This document shows, piece after piece, positions 17,187 through 26,634 of a stretch of 64,000 bases of DNA. The stretch's first letter is position 1. Each line of letters begins with the position of its first letter. The notes under the pieces were generated by a model, which saw nothing but the letters and a program-made list of their open reading frames with translations, was not told the DNA's origin and did no database searches. Source of the stretch: SZUA-36 sp963774415 (GTDB lineage Bacteria; Pseudomonadota; Gammaproteobacteria; Xanthomonadales; SZUA-36); the NCBI GenBank assembly GCA_963774415.1, contig CAVZEU010000003.1, positions 124,001 through 188,000 of the forward strand. Direction: 5' to 3'. The translations under genes and the position numbers were made by a program.

Positions 17187-18494
17187 ATGACGCAAGATAA
17201 TTGGCAGCAATGTCTTCAGCATCTGGAACGGGAGTTGCCGCCCGAAGACATCAACACTTTCATTCGCCCGCTGGAAGTTCTCAACAGCAAAACGCGGACG
17301 CGTCTGGTGGCCCCGAACGCCTATGTGCGGGACCATATCGCAACCCATTACCTGGAACGAATCCGCGACATTTATGAACACCTCGGCGACAAGCGGGAGG
17401 CGGTCACCATCGTCGATGGCTTACCGGAAGCAGTCGCCTCCGAACAGCCGCCTGCGGTCGATAAGAAGCACGAGGCCGACGGGCTGGACCCGCGTTATCG
17501 CTTCGATAATTTCGTGCTCGGCCGTTCCAACGAGTTGGGTTTTGCGGCCGCTTCCCAGATCGCGCAAAAGCCGGGCGATGCGTACAATCCGCTGCTCTTG
17601 TACGGCAGCACGGGGCTCGGCAAAACCCACCTTTTACATGCAATCGGCAACCAGTTGCGTCTACAAAACCCGTCGCTGAAGGTGCTTTACCTGGGCTCGG
17701 AGCGCTTCGTCAGCGGCATGATACGCGCCTTGCGCCACGGCGAAATCGACAACTTCAAAAAACACTATCGTTCGGCCGGCGCGCTCCTGATCGACGATAT
17801 CCAGTTCTTCGCCGGCAAGAAGAGTTCACAGGAGGAGTTCTTCCATACCTTCAATTCGCTGCTCGACAGCAAGCAGCAAATCGTTTTGACCTGTGATCGC
17901 TACCCCAAGGAAGTGGAGGGCCTCGAGGCCCGGTTGCGCTCACGGTTCGGCTGGGGGCTGACGGTCGCGATCGAGCCGCCGGATTTTGAAACGCGCGTGG
18001 CGATACTGATGAACAAGGCCCAGGAGCGCGGCGTGCAACTCGAAGAATCCATCGCGCGCCTGATCGCGAACCGCCTTCGTTCCCACGTACGGGATCTGGA
18101 AGGGGCGCTCAATACGCTGATTGCGAACACGCGCTTCACGGGACGCGAGATTACGGAATCCGTGACCCGGGAGGTCCTGCGCGACTTGCTCACCGTTCAC
18201 GATCGCCTGATCACCATCGAAAATATTCAAAAAACGGTTTGCGACTATTACAAGATGCGGGTATCGGAACTCCTGTCCAAGCGCCGCCCGCGAAGCATCG
18301 CGCGACCCCGGCAAATGGCCATGGCCCTGGCCAAGGAACTGACCCAGCACAGCCTGCCGGAAATCGGCGACGCCTTTGGCGGCCGCGACCACACCACCGT
18401 ATTGCACGCCTGCCGCAAGATCGAGGAGCTGTGCGAAACCGATGGCAGGGTGCGCGAAGACAAGGTCAAGTTGTTGCGCCTGCTGACCACTTGA
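17187..18494 (+). CDS. dnaA: Chromosomal replication initiator protein DnaA
   Basis: Binds DnaA boxes at oriC and melts the origin. All four domains are present: N-terminal domain I (MTQDNWQQCL), a short linker, the AAA+ ATPase with Walker A GSTGLGKT at residues 140-147 and Walker B LLIDDIQF, and domain IV with the DNA-binding signature GGRDHTTVLHACRKI. 435 residues; the linker (domain II) is short compared with enterobacterial DnaA. Followed by a 241-bp AT-rich gap and then dnaN. Confidence 0.98.
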   Translation: MTQDNWQQCLQHLERELPPEDINTFIRPLEVLNSKTRTRLVAPNAYVRDHIATHYLERIRDIYEHLGDKREAVTIVDGLPEAVASEQPPAVDKKHEADGLDPRYRFDNFVLGRSNELGFAAASQIAQKPGDAYNPLLLYGSTGLGKTHLLHAIGNQLRLQNPSLKVLYLGSERFVSGMIRALRHGEIDNFKKHYRSAGALLIDDIQFFAGKKSSQEEFFHTFNSLLDSKQQIVLTCDRYPKEVEGLEARLRSRFGWGLTVAIEPPDFETRVAILMNKAQERGVQLEESIARLIANRLRSHVRDLEGALNTLIANTRFTGREITESVTREVLRDLLTVHDRLITIENIQKTVCDYYKMRVSELLSKRRPRSIARPRQMAMALAKELTQHSLPEIGDAFGGRDHTTVLHACRKIEELCETDGRVREDKVKLLRLLTT

Positions 18495-18735
18495 TATCCT
18501 GTGCACGGATTGCGGTATAAGCAATGAATAAGCTGTGTATAAATCCGGCGTCAATTGAAAAAACGAGTATTCCACAACTTATGTACAGCGTAACCAGGTA
18601 GATATACACAGGGATTTTGAAGAATAATTTATTGATTTGAAATGGCTTTTGTCGATTTATCGAGTTGCTAACAAGGCTTATTATTACTGCTGTTTATATA
18701 TATAATTCCAATAACAGTAAAAGAAGGACCCATTA
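18495..18735. other. Candidate chromosomal replication origin (oriC) between dnaA and dnaN
   Basis: The most AT-rich intergenic stretch in the window. It contains one perfect DnaA box on the minus strand (TTATACACA, 18542-18534), two nine-mers with one mismatch (TTATGTACA at 18579-18587 region and ATATACACA at 18602-18610), and a roughly 100-bp AT-rich block (18620-18722) including TTTATATATATAATT, suitable as a duplex-unwinding element. Origins adjacent to dnaA-dnaN are common in bacteria. Strand-skew analysis of the whole chromosome would be decisive. Confidence 0.65.
18534..18542 (-). promoter_or_regulatory. DnaA box
   Basis: TTATACACA on the minus strand, a perfect fit to TTATNCACA, 40 bp after the dnaA stop and inside the candidate origin. 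Confidence 0.7.
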
Positions 18736-19836
18736 ATGAAATTCTCCATCTCCAGGGAAGCCTTTCTCCAGCCCATCAGTCAGGTCGTGGGTGTCGTCGA
18801 ACGGCGCCAAACCTTGCCGGTGCTGGCCAATTTCATGCTCTCTGCGCGTGATGGGCGTGTCACCGTTAGCGGAACGGACATGGAGGTCGAGTTGGTTTCT
18901 TCGGCTGCCGCGGATGTCGCCAGCGACGGCGAAATAACCGTACCGGCGCGCAAACTGGTGGATATCGTCAAGGCGCTCCCGGATGGCGCGGCCATTACCT
19001 TCACCGTCACCGACGAGCGGGCTACACTGAGTGCGGGACGCAGCCGCTTCGTTCTGTCCACCCTGCCGGCTTCCGAATTTCCTGCTACCGACCAGTTCGA
19101 ATCACTGGAGAGCATGACTGTCGGTGAAGGGGCTTTGAAACGGATGCTGGACAAGACCGCTTTTGCAATGGCGAACCAGGACGTGCGCTTCTATTTGAAC
19201 GGGCTGTTGCTCGATTTCAGCGGTGAAGCGCTGCGCGCGGTGGCGACGGACGGTCATCGCCTGGCGGTGTGTGACCTCGAATCAACCGTGGCCTCGCCCA
19301 TCGACCGCCAGATTATCGTCCCGCGCAAGGGCGTGATGGAATTGCTACGCATGTTATCCAGCGACGACGAGGAGGTGACGCTGGCCGTCGGCAGCAACCA
19401 CGTTCGCCTGGTCAAGGACAGTACCGTGTTTACCTCCAAGCTCATTGAAGGGCGTTTCCCCGATTACAAGGCGGTGATTCCGATCGGCGCAGACAAGCAG
19501 ATCCTGGTTGACCGGGGCGTGTTTACACATGCCCTGCAGCGTGCGGCAATCCTTTCGAACGAGAAGTACAAGGGCGTTCGCCTCGAAGCCGAGGGCAACG
19601 CCATCAAGATCATCGCCCATAACCCGCAACAGGAGGAGGCGGTCGAGGATATCGAGGCCGAACTGAATTTTGACAGCCTGGCGGTTGGCTTCAACGTCAA
19701 CTATCTGCTCGATGCGCTGATGGCGATCGAGACGGAGCAGGTGTCGATGGAACTGAAAGACGCCAACAGCAGTTGCCTGATCTCTGCGCCGGACTCCGAC
19801 GTCAACCGTCACGTGGTGATGCCGCTGAAGCTGTGA
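18736..19836 (+). CDS. dnaN: DNA polymerase III beta sliding clamp
   Basis: Ring-shaped processivity factor for replicative polymerase and partner for mismatch-repair and translesion proteins. 366 residues, the normal length, with three successive clamp folds and the conserved C-terminal end HVVMPLKL. The ATG at 18736 is preceded by AAGAAGGA. Followed by recF after a 47-bp gap, forming the usual dnaN-recF-gyrB order. Confidence 0.98.
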   Translation: MKFSISREAFLQPISQVVGVVERRQTLPVLANFMLSARDGRVTVSGTDMEVELVSSAAADVASDGEITVPARKLVDIVKALPDGAAITFTVTDERATLSAGRSRFVLSTLPASEFPATDQFESLESMTVGEGALKRMLDKTAFAMANQDVRFYLNGLLLDFSGEALRAVATDGHRLAVCDLESTVASPIDRQIIVPRKGVMELLRMLSSDDEEVTLAVGSNHVRLVKDSTVFTSKLIEGRFPDYKAVIPIGADKQILVDRGVFTHALQRAAILSNEKYKGVRLEAEGNAIKIIAHNPQQEEAVEDIEAELNFDSLAVGFNVNYLLDALMAIETEQVSMELKDANSSCLISAPDSDVNRHVVMPLKL

Positions 19837-19883
19837 GCCAAACCTTACGGCGACGGCGGGAGCAGCGGGAATTATGACCGAAT

Positions 19884-20978
19884 GTGTTAATTAAACACTT
19901 AGAAATCAATAATTTAAGAAATATATCGTCGGCAGAAATCTCCCCGCACCCTAGACTGAACTGCTTTATCGGTGACAATGGCGCCGGTAAAACGACCATT
20001 TTCGAAGCTCTGGTGGTGTTGTCGAAAGGCCGGTCCTTCCGTTCCGGACAGGCGCCATCGCTGATCGGTAGTGACGGCACGGTGTTTCGCCTGTTCAGCC
20101 GCATCGAAAGCAGTGCCGGAACAGAACACAAAATTGGATTGGAACGCGATCGCGAGAGTTGGGCGGCCCGGCACAACGGCGAAAACGTCACCCAACTGAG
20201 TGAGTTGGCGCGGATTCTGCCGCACGTGTTGCTGGAGCCGGGCAGTCATCGGCTGGTAAGCGGCCCCCCGGACGGGCGCCGAAGGTATCTCGATTGGGGG
20301 GTGTTTCACGTGAAACACGACTACCTTGGCCTTTGGCGGCGATACAGCCGTGCGCTGAAGCAGCGTAATGCCGCGCTGCGTGCGCGCGAAGCCGCCGTCG
20401 TGGCGAGCCTCGATCCACTGCTCGTAAGTCTCGGCGAGAGCCTGCACGTCCTGCGTCAGCAGCAATGCGAACGCCTGTCGCAACTGCTACGTCAGCAACT
20501 GCCGGTTTTTGACGCTACCTTGAGTGGTATCGAAATGATCTATCGCAAAGGCTGGTCCGGTGAAGGGCTGGCCGAAGCGTTGCAGGCTTCGTTGCAAACG
20601 GACACGGAAAGGGGTCAAACCGGACCAGGCCCTCACCGGGCGGACCTCCACCTGGTGCTGGACGGGGAACCGGCGAGGGAACGCTTGTCCAGGGGTGAAC
20701 AGAAGTCTTTGACCGCAGCGCTGATCATGGCCCAGGCCCGGTTGATGCAGGATTCCGGGGAAGAACCCGTGTTGCTGTTGGACGACCTGGCTTCCGAGTT
20801 GGACGAGCGGCATGTCGGCAAGGTACTGGATGCCGGCACCCAGCTGGGTGCCCAGGTCTGGTTGTGCGGCACCATGTTGTCACCGGTGATCCCTTCCCGT
20901 TTCAAGGATTTCGCCTTGTTTCACGTGAAACAGGGCCGGGTCGAGCCCAAGTCGTTAAATTTCTTCAAAAATGCTTGA
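19884..20978 (+). CDS. recF: DNA replication and repair protein RecF
   Basis: SMC-like ATPase acting with RecO and RecR to load RecA at gaps. Walker A GDNGAGKTT at residues 30-38, ABC signature LSRGEQKSLTAAL, and Walker B VLLLDDLASELD. 364 residues, starting at GTG 19884 (VLIKHLEINNLRN). Two copies of a 16-bp parS palindrome are embedded in frame, at codons 140-145 (VFHVKH) and 345-350 (LFHVKQ). RecF proteins have FHV sequences at both places, so the palindromes sit on conserved residues. Confidence 0.97.
   Translation: MLIKHLEINNLRNISSAEISPHPRLNCFIGDNGAGKTTIFEALVVLSKGRSFRSGQAPSLIGSDGTVFRLFSRIESSAGTEHKIGLERDRESWAARHNGENVTQLSELARILPHVLLEPGSHRLVSGPPDGRRRYLDWGVFHVKHDYLGLWRRYSRALKQRNAALRAREAAVVASLDPLLVSLGESLHVLRQQQCERLSQLLRQQLPVFDATLSGIEMIYRKGWSGEGLAEALQASLQTDTERGQTGPGPHRADLHLVLDGEPARERLSRGEQKSLTAALIMAQARLMQDSGEEPVLLLDDLASELDERHVGKVLDAGTQLGAQVWLCGTMLSPVIPSRFKDFALFHVKQGRVEPKSLNFFKNA
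20302..20317. promoter_or_regulatory. parS centromere site 1 (ParB-binding palindrome)
   Basis: Perfect 16-bp palindrome TGTTTCACGTGAAACA, extended by one base pair each side. It matches the broadly conserved chromosomal parS sequence recognised by ParB. Located inside recF, 1.6 kb from the candidate origin, the expected distance for parS. Confidence 0.85.
20917..20932. promoter_or_regulatory. parS centromere site 2 (ParB-binding palindrome)
   Basis: Second identical 16-bp palindrome TGTTTCACGTGAAACA, 615 bp after the first and in the same codon register near the recF 3' end. The parA and parB genes are not in this window. Confidence 0.85.
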
Positions 20979-21005
20979 AAACAGGCATTTATGGGCCAAT
21001 GAGAG

Positions 21006-21011
21006 TATAAT
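21006..21011 (+). promoter_or_regulatory. Candidate gyrB promoter -10 element
   Basis: A perfect TATAAT hexamer in the 130-bp recF-gyrB gap, 98 bp ahead of the gyrB start. No good -35 is present at 16-18 bp, the nearest TTGAAA being 25 bp upstream, so the assignment is tentative. Confidence 0.35.
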
Positions 21012-21108
21012 AGGGCGTGTTGCCACGGCCCGAAAATCCATCCTTGACGGCAGATTCGCAGTCCCCGCGGGTGGTGGCGTTTTGCCTCAATGAGAACCGA
21101 GACGATCC

Positions 21109-23511
21109 ATGACTGAACAAAAATACGATTCCACCAATATCAAGGTCCTCAAGGGCCTCGACGCGGTACGCAAGCGTCCCGGAATGTATATCGGTGACAC
21201 CGATGACGGCACCGGTCTCCACCACATGGTTTTCGAGGTCGTCGACAACTCCATCGACGAGGCGCTGGCAGGTCATTGCAACGCCATCACCGTGACCATG
21301 GAAGTGGCCGGGTCCATTTGCGTTGCAGACAACGGCCGTGGCATACCGGTCGACCTGCACAAGGAGGAAGGGCGGTCCGCTGCTGAAGTCATCATGACCG
21401 TTTTGCACGCCGGGGGAAAGTTCGATGACAACTCCTACAAGGTGTCGGGCGGCTTGCATGGCGTCGGCGTTTCCGTCGTCAACGCCCTTTCGGAGCAGCT
21501 CGAACTGGTGATTTGGCGAAACGGCCACGAGTGGCGTCAGATCTACGAGATGGGTGTGCCGGTGGAGCCGCTCAAGAAGTGCGGCAAAACCCAACGCACG
21601 GGTACGTTGCTGCGGTTTCTGCCCAGCCCGCAGGTCTTTTCCGATACCGATTTCCACTACGACATATTGGCCAATCGCCTGAGGGAACTCAGTTTTCTCA
21701 ATTCAGGCGTCCGCATCGAGCTGGTTGACGAGATCAGCGGCCGTCACGATGTTTTTGAATACGAAGGGGGTATCCGCGCCTTCGTCGAGCACCTCGGCCG
21801 CAACAAGAACCCGCTGCACCCGACCGTCATGCACTTCAGCGGTGAGAACAACGGCGTAACCGTGGAAGTGGCCATGCAATGGTCCGATGCCTACCAGGAA
21901 AGCGTGTTCTGTTTTACCAATAACATACCGCAACGCGACGGCGGCACGCACCTGGCCGGTTTCAGGGCGGCACTGACCCGCACCATGAACAACTATATCG
22001 AGGAAGCGGGCGTTGCCAAAAAGAACAAGGTGTCGATGACCGGTGACGACGCGCGCGAGGGCCTGATAGCGGTATTGTCCGTCAAGGCTCCGGATCCAAA
22101 GTTCTCTTCACAGACGAAGGACAAGCTGGTTTCCTCGGAAATCAAACCGGTCGTGGAGTCTTTCGTGGCGGCGCAACTGCGCGATTTCCTGCTGGAAAAC
22201 CCGACTGAGGCCAAGATCATCACGATGAAAGCGGTTGATGCCGCACGGGCGCGCGAGGCGGCCCGCAAGGCTCGTGACATGACCCGCAGGAAAGGAGTTC
22301 TCGATGTTGCCGGGTTGCCGGGCAAGCTGGCCGATTGCCAGGAAACCGACCCCGCGCTGTCGGAGTTGTTCATCGTCGAGGGAGATTCTGCAGGCGGTTC
22401 GGCCAAGCAGGGCAGAAACAGAAAGACCCAGGCCATTCTGCCGCTCAAGGGCAAGATTTTGAACGTGGAAAAGGCCCGCTTCGACAAGATGCTGGCGTCT
22501 GCGGAAGTCGGCACGTTGATTACGGCGCTCGGTTGCGGTATCGGCCGTGACGAGTTCAATATCGAGAAGCTCCGCTATCATCGCATCATCATCATGACGG
22601 ACGCGGACGTGGACGGCTCACACATCCGTACGCTGCTGCTGACCTTTTTCTATCGCCAGATGCCGGAGTTGATCGAACACGGCTATGTCTACATCGGCCA
22701 GCCGCCACTGTACAAGATCAAGCATGGCAAACAGGAAAACTACCTGAAGGACGATGCCGAACTCAACGACTACCTGCTGGCCCGGGCCATGGACGAAGCC
22801 GAACTGGTCTTTGACCCCGATGCGCCGCCGCTGCGGGGTGCCGCCCTGGAAGGCCTGTTGCGCGATTACACGGCGGTGAAGGCCTCCCATACCCGCTTGA
22901 GCAAACGGTACGACCCTGTCTTTCTTTCCCAACTAATTGATTCTAAAAGGTTCTCTAACGAATGGCCGCTCGAGGAAGCGATGGCCTGGTGTGCCCAGGT
23001 GAGCGCCAAGATGAATCAGGATACGCCGCCCAGCGTCGCCTACGAGTTGGTGCCGTTTGATGCGGGCAACGGCATCGAGCTGGAACTCAGGAAAACGACC
23101 TACGGCGTGGTGGACAAGACCCTGCTGCGGCGCAACTTCTTCAATTCACCCGAGTACCGCCTCGCCGCCCGCCTGGCGGACACGCTCTACGACTTGATAC
23201 AGGAAGACGCCTGTGTGCGCCGCGGCAAGGCCGAGCAGGGCGTTGCCAATTTCGCCGATGCCTACGAGTGGCTCATGTCCGAAAGCCGCAAGGGCAGAAC
23301 CATCCAGCGTTTCAAGGGCCTCGGGGAAATGAACCCCGATCAACTCTGGGAGACCACGGTCAATCCCGAAACCCGGCGTTTGCTCAAGGTTTCGATAGAG
23401 GATGCGGTGGCCGCTGACGAAATCTTCACCACCCTGATGGGCGACGAAGTCGAGCCCCGGCGGGACTTTATTCAGCGCAACGCGCTCGAAGTAACCAACC
23501 TGGACGTCTGA
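21109..23511 (+). CDS. gyrB: DNA gyrase subunit B
   Basis: ATPase subunit that drives negative supercoiling with GyrA. GHKL ATPase motifs DNGRGIPVD and GGLHGVGVSVVNALS, a TOPRIM domain with EGDSAGGSAKQGRNR and the metal-binding DADVDGSHIRTLLL, and a C-terminal tail ending in LDV. 800 residues, including the insertion in the TOPRIM domain seen in gammaproteobacterial gyrase. The QGRNRKTQAILPLKGKILN segment indicates gyrase rather than ParE. Converges with glyS over a 21-bp gap. Confidence 0.97.
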   Translation: MTEQKYDSTNIKVLKGLDAVRKRPGMYIGDTDDGTGLHHMVFEVVDNSIDEALAGHCNAITVTMEVAGSICVADNGRGIPVDLHKEEGRSAAEVIMTVLHAGGKFDDNSYKVSGGLHGVGVSVVNALSEQLELVIWRNGHEWRQIYEMGVPVEPLKKCGKTQRTGTLLRFLPSPQVFSDTDFHYDILANRLRELSFLNSGVRIELVDEISGRHDVFEYEGGIRAFVEHLGRNKNPLHPTVMHFSGENNGVTVEVAMQWSDAYQESVFCFTNNIPQRDGGTHLAGFRAALTRTMNNYIEEAGVAKKNKVSMTGDDAREGLIAVLSVKAPDPKFSSQTKDKLVSSEIKPVVESFVAAQLRDFLLENPTEAKIITMKAVDAARAREAARKARDMTRRKGVLDVAGLPGKLADCQETDPALSELFIVEGDSAGGSAKQGRNRKTQAILPLKGKILNVEKARFDKMLASAEVGTLITALGCGIGRDEFNIEKLRYHRIIIMTDADVDGSHIRTLLLTFFYRQMPELIEHGYVYIGQPPLYKIKHGKQENYLKDDAELNDYLLARAMDEAELVFDPDAPPLRGAALEGLLRDYTAVKASHTRLSKRYDPVFLSQLIDSKRFSNEWPLEEAMAWCAQVSAKMNQDTPPSVAYELVPFDAGNGIELELRKTTYGVVDKTLLRRNFFNSPEYRLAARLADTLYDLIQEDACVRRGKAEQGVANFADAYEWLMSESRKGRTIQRFKGLGEMNPDQLWETTVNPETRRLLKVSIEDAVAADEIFTTLMGDEVEPRRDFIQRNALEVTNLDV

Positions 23512-23532
23512 AGCCCGCCTGGCGGATCTGAA

Positions 23533-25635
23533 TCAGTTGATGATCGCCAGGTTGGCCACGCGGTCGAATAATTGCTTGAGACGCTGCAGCAGGCACAGTC
23601 GGTTGTTTCGCAGCACGGGGTCCTCATCCATCACCATGACGTGCTCGAAGAAAGCATCGATGCTGTCCGAGAGGCCCGCGAGCAGATTCAGCGACGAGGG
23701 GTAATCACCGGCCTGGTGAAGCTCATCCAGCCTGGACGTAATGCTGTTAACATCTTCGAAAAGACACCGTTCTTCTTCGATAACAAGCCTATCTTCTGAA
23801 ATCTCCTGCCCTACGGAATAGTCTGACTTACGCAGGATATTCGAAATTCTCTTGTTGACCGCCACCAGTTGCGCGGCCACCTCCAGGCGCATGAACGCTC
23901 GCAGCGCGTCGAGCCGCGCCATGAAGTCCGGCAACGTCGTCAGCGGTGCGTCGAGAACGGCATTGACCAGGCCGGTTGCATAGCCCAGGGCGTCGCAAAG
24001 GTGGTTCTTCAGCCGTTCGAGTATAAACTGCCGCAAGTCGGCGAGTACTTTGGGCGGCACCTCGATCCGGTCCTGCAGCGCCAGCGCGGCGATGGCCAGT
24101 AAGCGGTCGAGGTCGATGACGACCTCCCCGTGCAGGAGGATCCGCACCAGGCCCAGCGCGGCCCTGCGCAGGGCAAAAGGGTCCTTGTTGCCGGTTGGCC
24201 TCTGCCCGGCGGCGAAAATGCCGGTGAGCGTGTCCGCGCGATCGGCAAGGGAAACGATTTGACCGATGGCCCCGCGCGGCAGTCGGTCGCCCGAGAAAGC
24301 CGGCCGGTAGTGCTCCCCGATTGCATCGGCCACCCGGTCGTCTTCACCCCAGTGAGCGGCGTAGTAGCGCCCCATCGTGCCCTGCAACTCGGGAAACTCG
24401 TTCACCATCTGGCTGACGAGGTCGCACTTGCACAGGCGTGACGCGCGTTCGGCAGCAACGGGGTCGATGCCGCAATCTGCAGCAATCTTCTTGGAAATTG
24501 TAGCTATCCGCTTCGATTTATCGCCAACGGAACCTAACTTCTCTTGAAAGAGCAAATCTCCAAGTTGCTTTAACCACGCCTCCACCGTTGCTTTCCTGTC
24601 TTCGTCCCAGAAAAACCGGGCGTCGGCCAGGCGCGGCCGGATGACGCGCTCAAAGCCCTTGCGCACGGCGTTCGCGTCCCGGCTCTCGAGGTTGGCCACG
24701 GCGACGAAAGTGGCCGTCAGCGCCCCCTCCGTGGTGGTTACGGGAAAGAACTTCTGGTGATCCTGCATGCTCGCGATCAACGCCTCGGGGGGTACGTCGA
24801 GGAACCCCGGGTCGAATTCACAGGCCAGCGCCACTGGCCATTCGACCAGGTTGCTGACTTCGTCCAGCAGGCCGTCGTCCATGACCGCCTTGTTGCCGGC
24901 GGCGTCGGCGAGGTCGGTGACCTGCCGTTCGATGAGCCGGCGGCGCCGGCCGGCATCCGCGATCACGTAGGCGGACTCGAGCACGGACTCATAGCGGTCC
25001 GCCGACTCGATCGTGACCGGGCCGCTGCTGTGGACCCTGTGACCGAGCGTGGTGTTGCCGGCCTCGTGGCCGAACATCGCCCCGCCGATGACCTCGGAGC
25101 CGTGCATCGCGACCAGCCAGTGGACCGGCCTGACGAAACTGAAATCGTGTGACGCCCAGCGCATGGGCCTGGTCACCGGCAAGGCGGCAAGCGCCTTTTC
25201 AAGCATGGGGAAGAGCAGATCCTCGAGCGCCGCGCCGGGCTGTTGGACCCGGCAAAAGAGCCACTCGCCCTGGTCGTTGCCGGTCCGCTCCAGGGCGTCG
25301 ACCGTCTTGCCGACCGAGCGGGCGAATCCAAGCGCCGCCTTGGTGGGCCGGCCGTCGGCGTCAAAAGCGGCGGCGAGCGCCGGCCCCTTGCGCTCCAGCA
25401 CCCGGTCCGGCTGGCGGCAGGCCACTGACCTCATCAGGACGGCGAGGCGTCTTGGCGTGTAATACATACGGCTGGCGGCGGTATCGAAATCCAGGCCCGC
25501 ATCGGACAGCCGCGCCGACAGTCCCTCGAACAAGGCCGCGGCCAACCCGGACAGGGTCCTGGGCGGCAGTTCTTCGCAGCCCAACTCGATCAGCAGGTCT
25601 TTGTTCGGGGCGTCGTTCGCGTTCGATTCATTCAC
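23533..25635 (-). CDS. glyS: Glycine-tRNA ligase beta subunit
   Basis: Beta chain of the heterotetrameric bacterial glycyl-tRNA synthetase, containing the HD-like and tRNA-binding domains. Opens with the conserved LLIELGCEELPPRTL and has the family segment ASMQDHQKFFPV. 700 residues, as expected. GTG at 25635 overlaps the glyQ stop by 8 bases, so the subunits are translationally coupled. The in-frame ATG alternatives lie downstream of the conserved N terminus. Confidence 0.96.
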   Translation of the reverse strand: MNESNANDAPNKDLLIELGCEELPPRTLSGLAAALFEGLSARLSDAGLDFDTAASRMYYTPRRLAVLMRSVACRQPDRVLERKGPALAAAFDADGRPTKAALGFARSVGKTVDALERTGNDQGEWLFCRVQQPGAALEDLLFPMLEKALAALPVTRPMRWASHDFSFVRPVHWLVAMHGSEVIGGAMFGHEAGNTTLGHRVHSSGPVTIESADRYESVLESAYVIADAGRRRRLIERQVTDLADAAGNKAVMDDGLLDEVSNLVEWPVALACEFDPGFLDVPPEALIASMQDHQKFFPVTTTEGALTATFVAVANLESRDANAVRKGFERVIRPRLADARFFWDEDRKATVEAWLKQLGDLLFQEKLGSVGDKSKRIATISKKIAADCGIDPVAAERASRLCKCDLVSQMVNEFPELQGTMGRYYAAHWGEDDRVADAIGEHYRPAFSGDRLPRGAIGQIVSLADRADTLTGIFAAGQRPTGNKDPFALRRAALGLVRILLHGEVVIDLDRLLAIAALALQDRIEVPPKVLADLRQFILERLKNHLCDALGYATGLVNAVLDAPLTTLPDFMARLDALRAFMRLEVAAQLVAVNKRISNILRKSDYSVGQEISEDRLVIEEERCLFEDVNSITSRLDELHQAGDYPSSLNLLAGLSDSIDAFFEHVMVMDEDPVLRNNRLCLLQRLKQLFDRVANLAIIN

Positions 25636-26518
25636 TGGTATTCACCATGCCGGGAAACCCCAGCGTCTTACGGCGTGCATAGTAGGCTTCGGCCACCTGC
25701 CGCGACAGGTCCCTGACGCGGAGTATGAAACGCTGCCGTTCGGTGACCGAGATCGCCCGCCGGGCGTCCAGCAGGTTGAACGTGTGGGATGCCTTCAGCA
25801 CCTGCTCGTAGGCGGGCAGCGGCAGGTCCTTTCGCACCAGCTCGAGCGCCGCCCCTTCGCAGGTGTCGAACCAGGCAAACAGGGCGTCGGTATCGGCTTG
25901 CTCGAAGTTGTAGGCGGACTGTTCGACCTCGTTCTGGTGGAATACCTCACCGTAGGTTACCGTCTTGCCGCCGACATCGGTCCAGACCACGTCAAAAATG
26001 CTGTCGACATTTTGCAGGTACATGGCCAAACGCTCGAGACCGTAGGTTATTTCTCCGAGCACCGGCTTGCATTCCAAACCGCCGGCTTGTTGAAAATACG
26101 TGAACTGCGTGACTTCCATGCCGTTGAGCCAGACTTCCCAGCCCAGCCCCCAGGCGCCCAGGGTCGGAGACTCCCAATTGTCCTCGACGAAGCGGATGTC
26201 ATGGATTTCCGGGTCGATCCCGATGGCCTGCAGCGAGCCCAGGTAGACCTGCTGGATATCTTCCGGCGCGGGCTTCATCACGACCTGGTACTGGTAATAA
26301 TGTTGCAGGCGGTTGGGGTTTTCGCCGTAACGCCCGTCCGTCGGCCGCCGGCAGGGCTGCACGTAGGCCGCGCGCCAGGGCTCCGGGCCGATGGATTTCA
26401 GGAAAGTCGCAGGATGGAAGGTGCCGGCGCCCACTTCCATGTCGAGCGGCTGCACCAGCACGCAGCCCTGCTTGGCCCAGTAGCCCTGCAGACGGTTAAT
26501 AAAATCCTGAAACGTCAT
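25628..26518 (-). CDS. glyQ: Glycine-tRNA ligase alpha subunit
   Basis: Catalytic class II alpha chain, 296 residues. Starts MTFQDFINRLQGYWAKQGC and contains the hallmark EVGAGTFHPATFL and QPCRRPTDGRYGENPNR. Forms the glyQ-glyS operon that usually lies near the origin in gammaproteobacteria. Diverges from the glutamine amidotransferase gene (gap of 116 bp). Confidence 0.97.
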   Translation of the reverse strand: MTFQDFINRLQGYWAKQGCVLVQPLDMEVGAGTFHPATFLKSIGPEPWRAAYVQPCRRPTDGRYGENPNRLQHYYQYQVVMKPAPEDIQQVYLGSLQAIGIDPEIHDIRFVEDNWESPTLGAWGLGWEVWLNGMEVTQFTYFQQAGGLECKPVLGEITYGLERLAMYLQNVDSIFDVVWTDVGGKTVTYGEVFHQNEVEQSAYNFEQADTDALFAWFDTCEGAALELVRKDLPLPAYEQVLKASHTFNLLDARRAISVTERQRFILRVRDLSRQVAEAYYARRKTLGFPGMVNTSE

Positions 26519-26634
26519 GAAATTCCCGTGGCCAGCTGCAGCCGTTGCGCAACCGCGATAGTATATCGAACGGGCGCCGAGGACAGAAGCTGATAAACTG
26601 GTTTCGAGCGCCCGCAGAGCAAGGGCCGGAGTGG

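Noticed and set aside
18568..18576. TATTCCACA as a third DnaA box
   Set aside because: Two mismatches to the consensus, too weak to claim.
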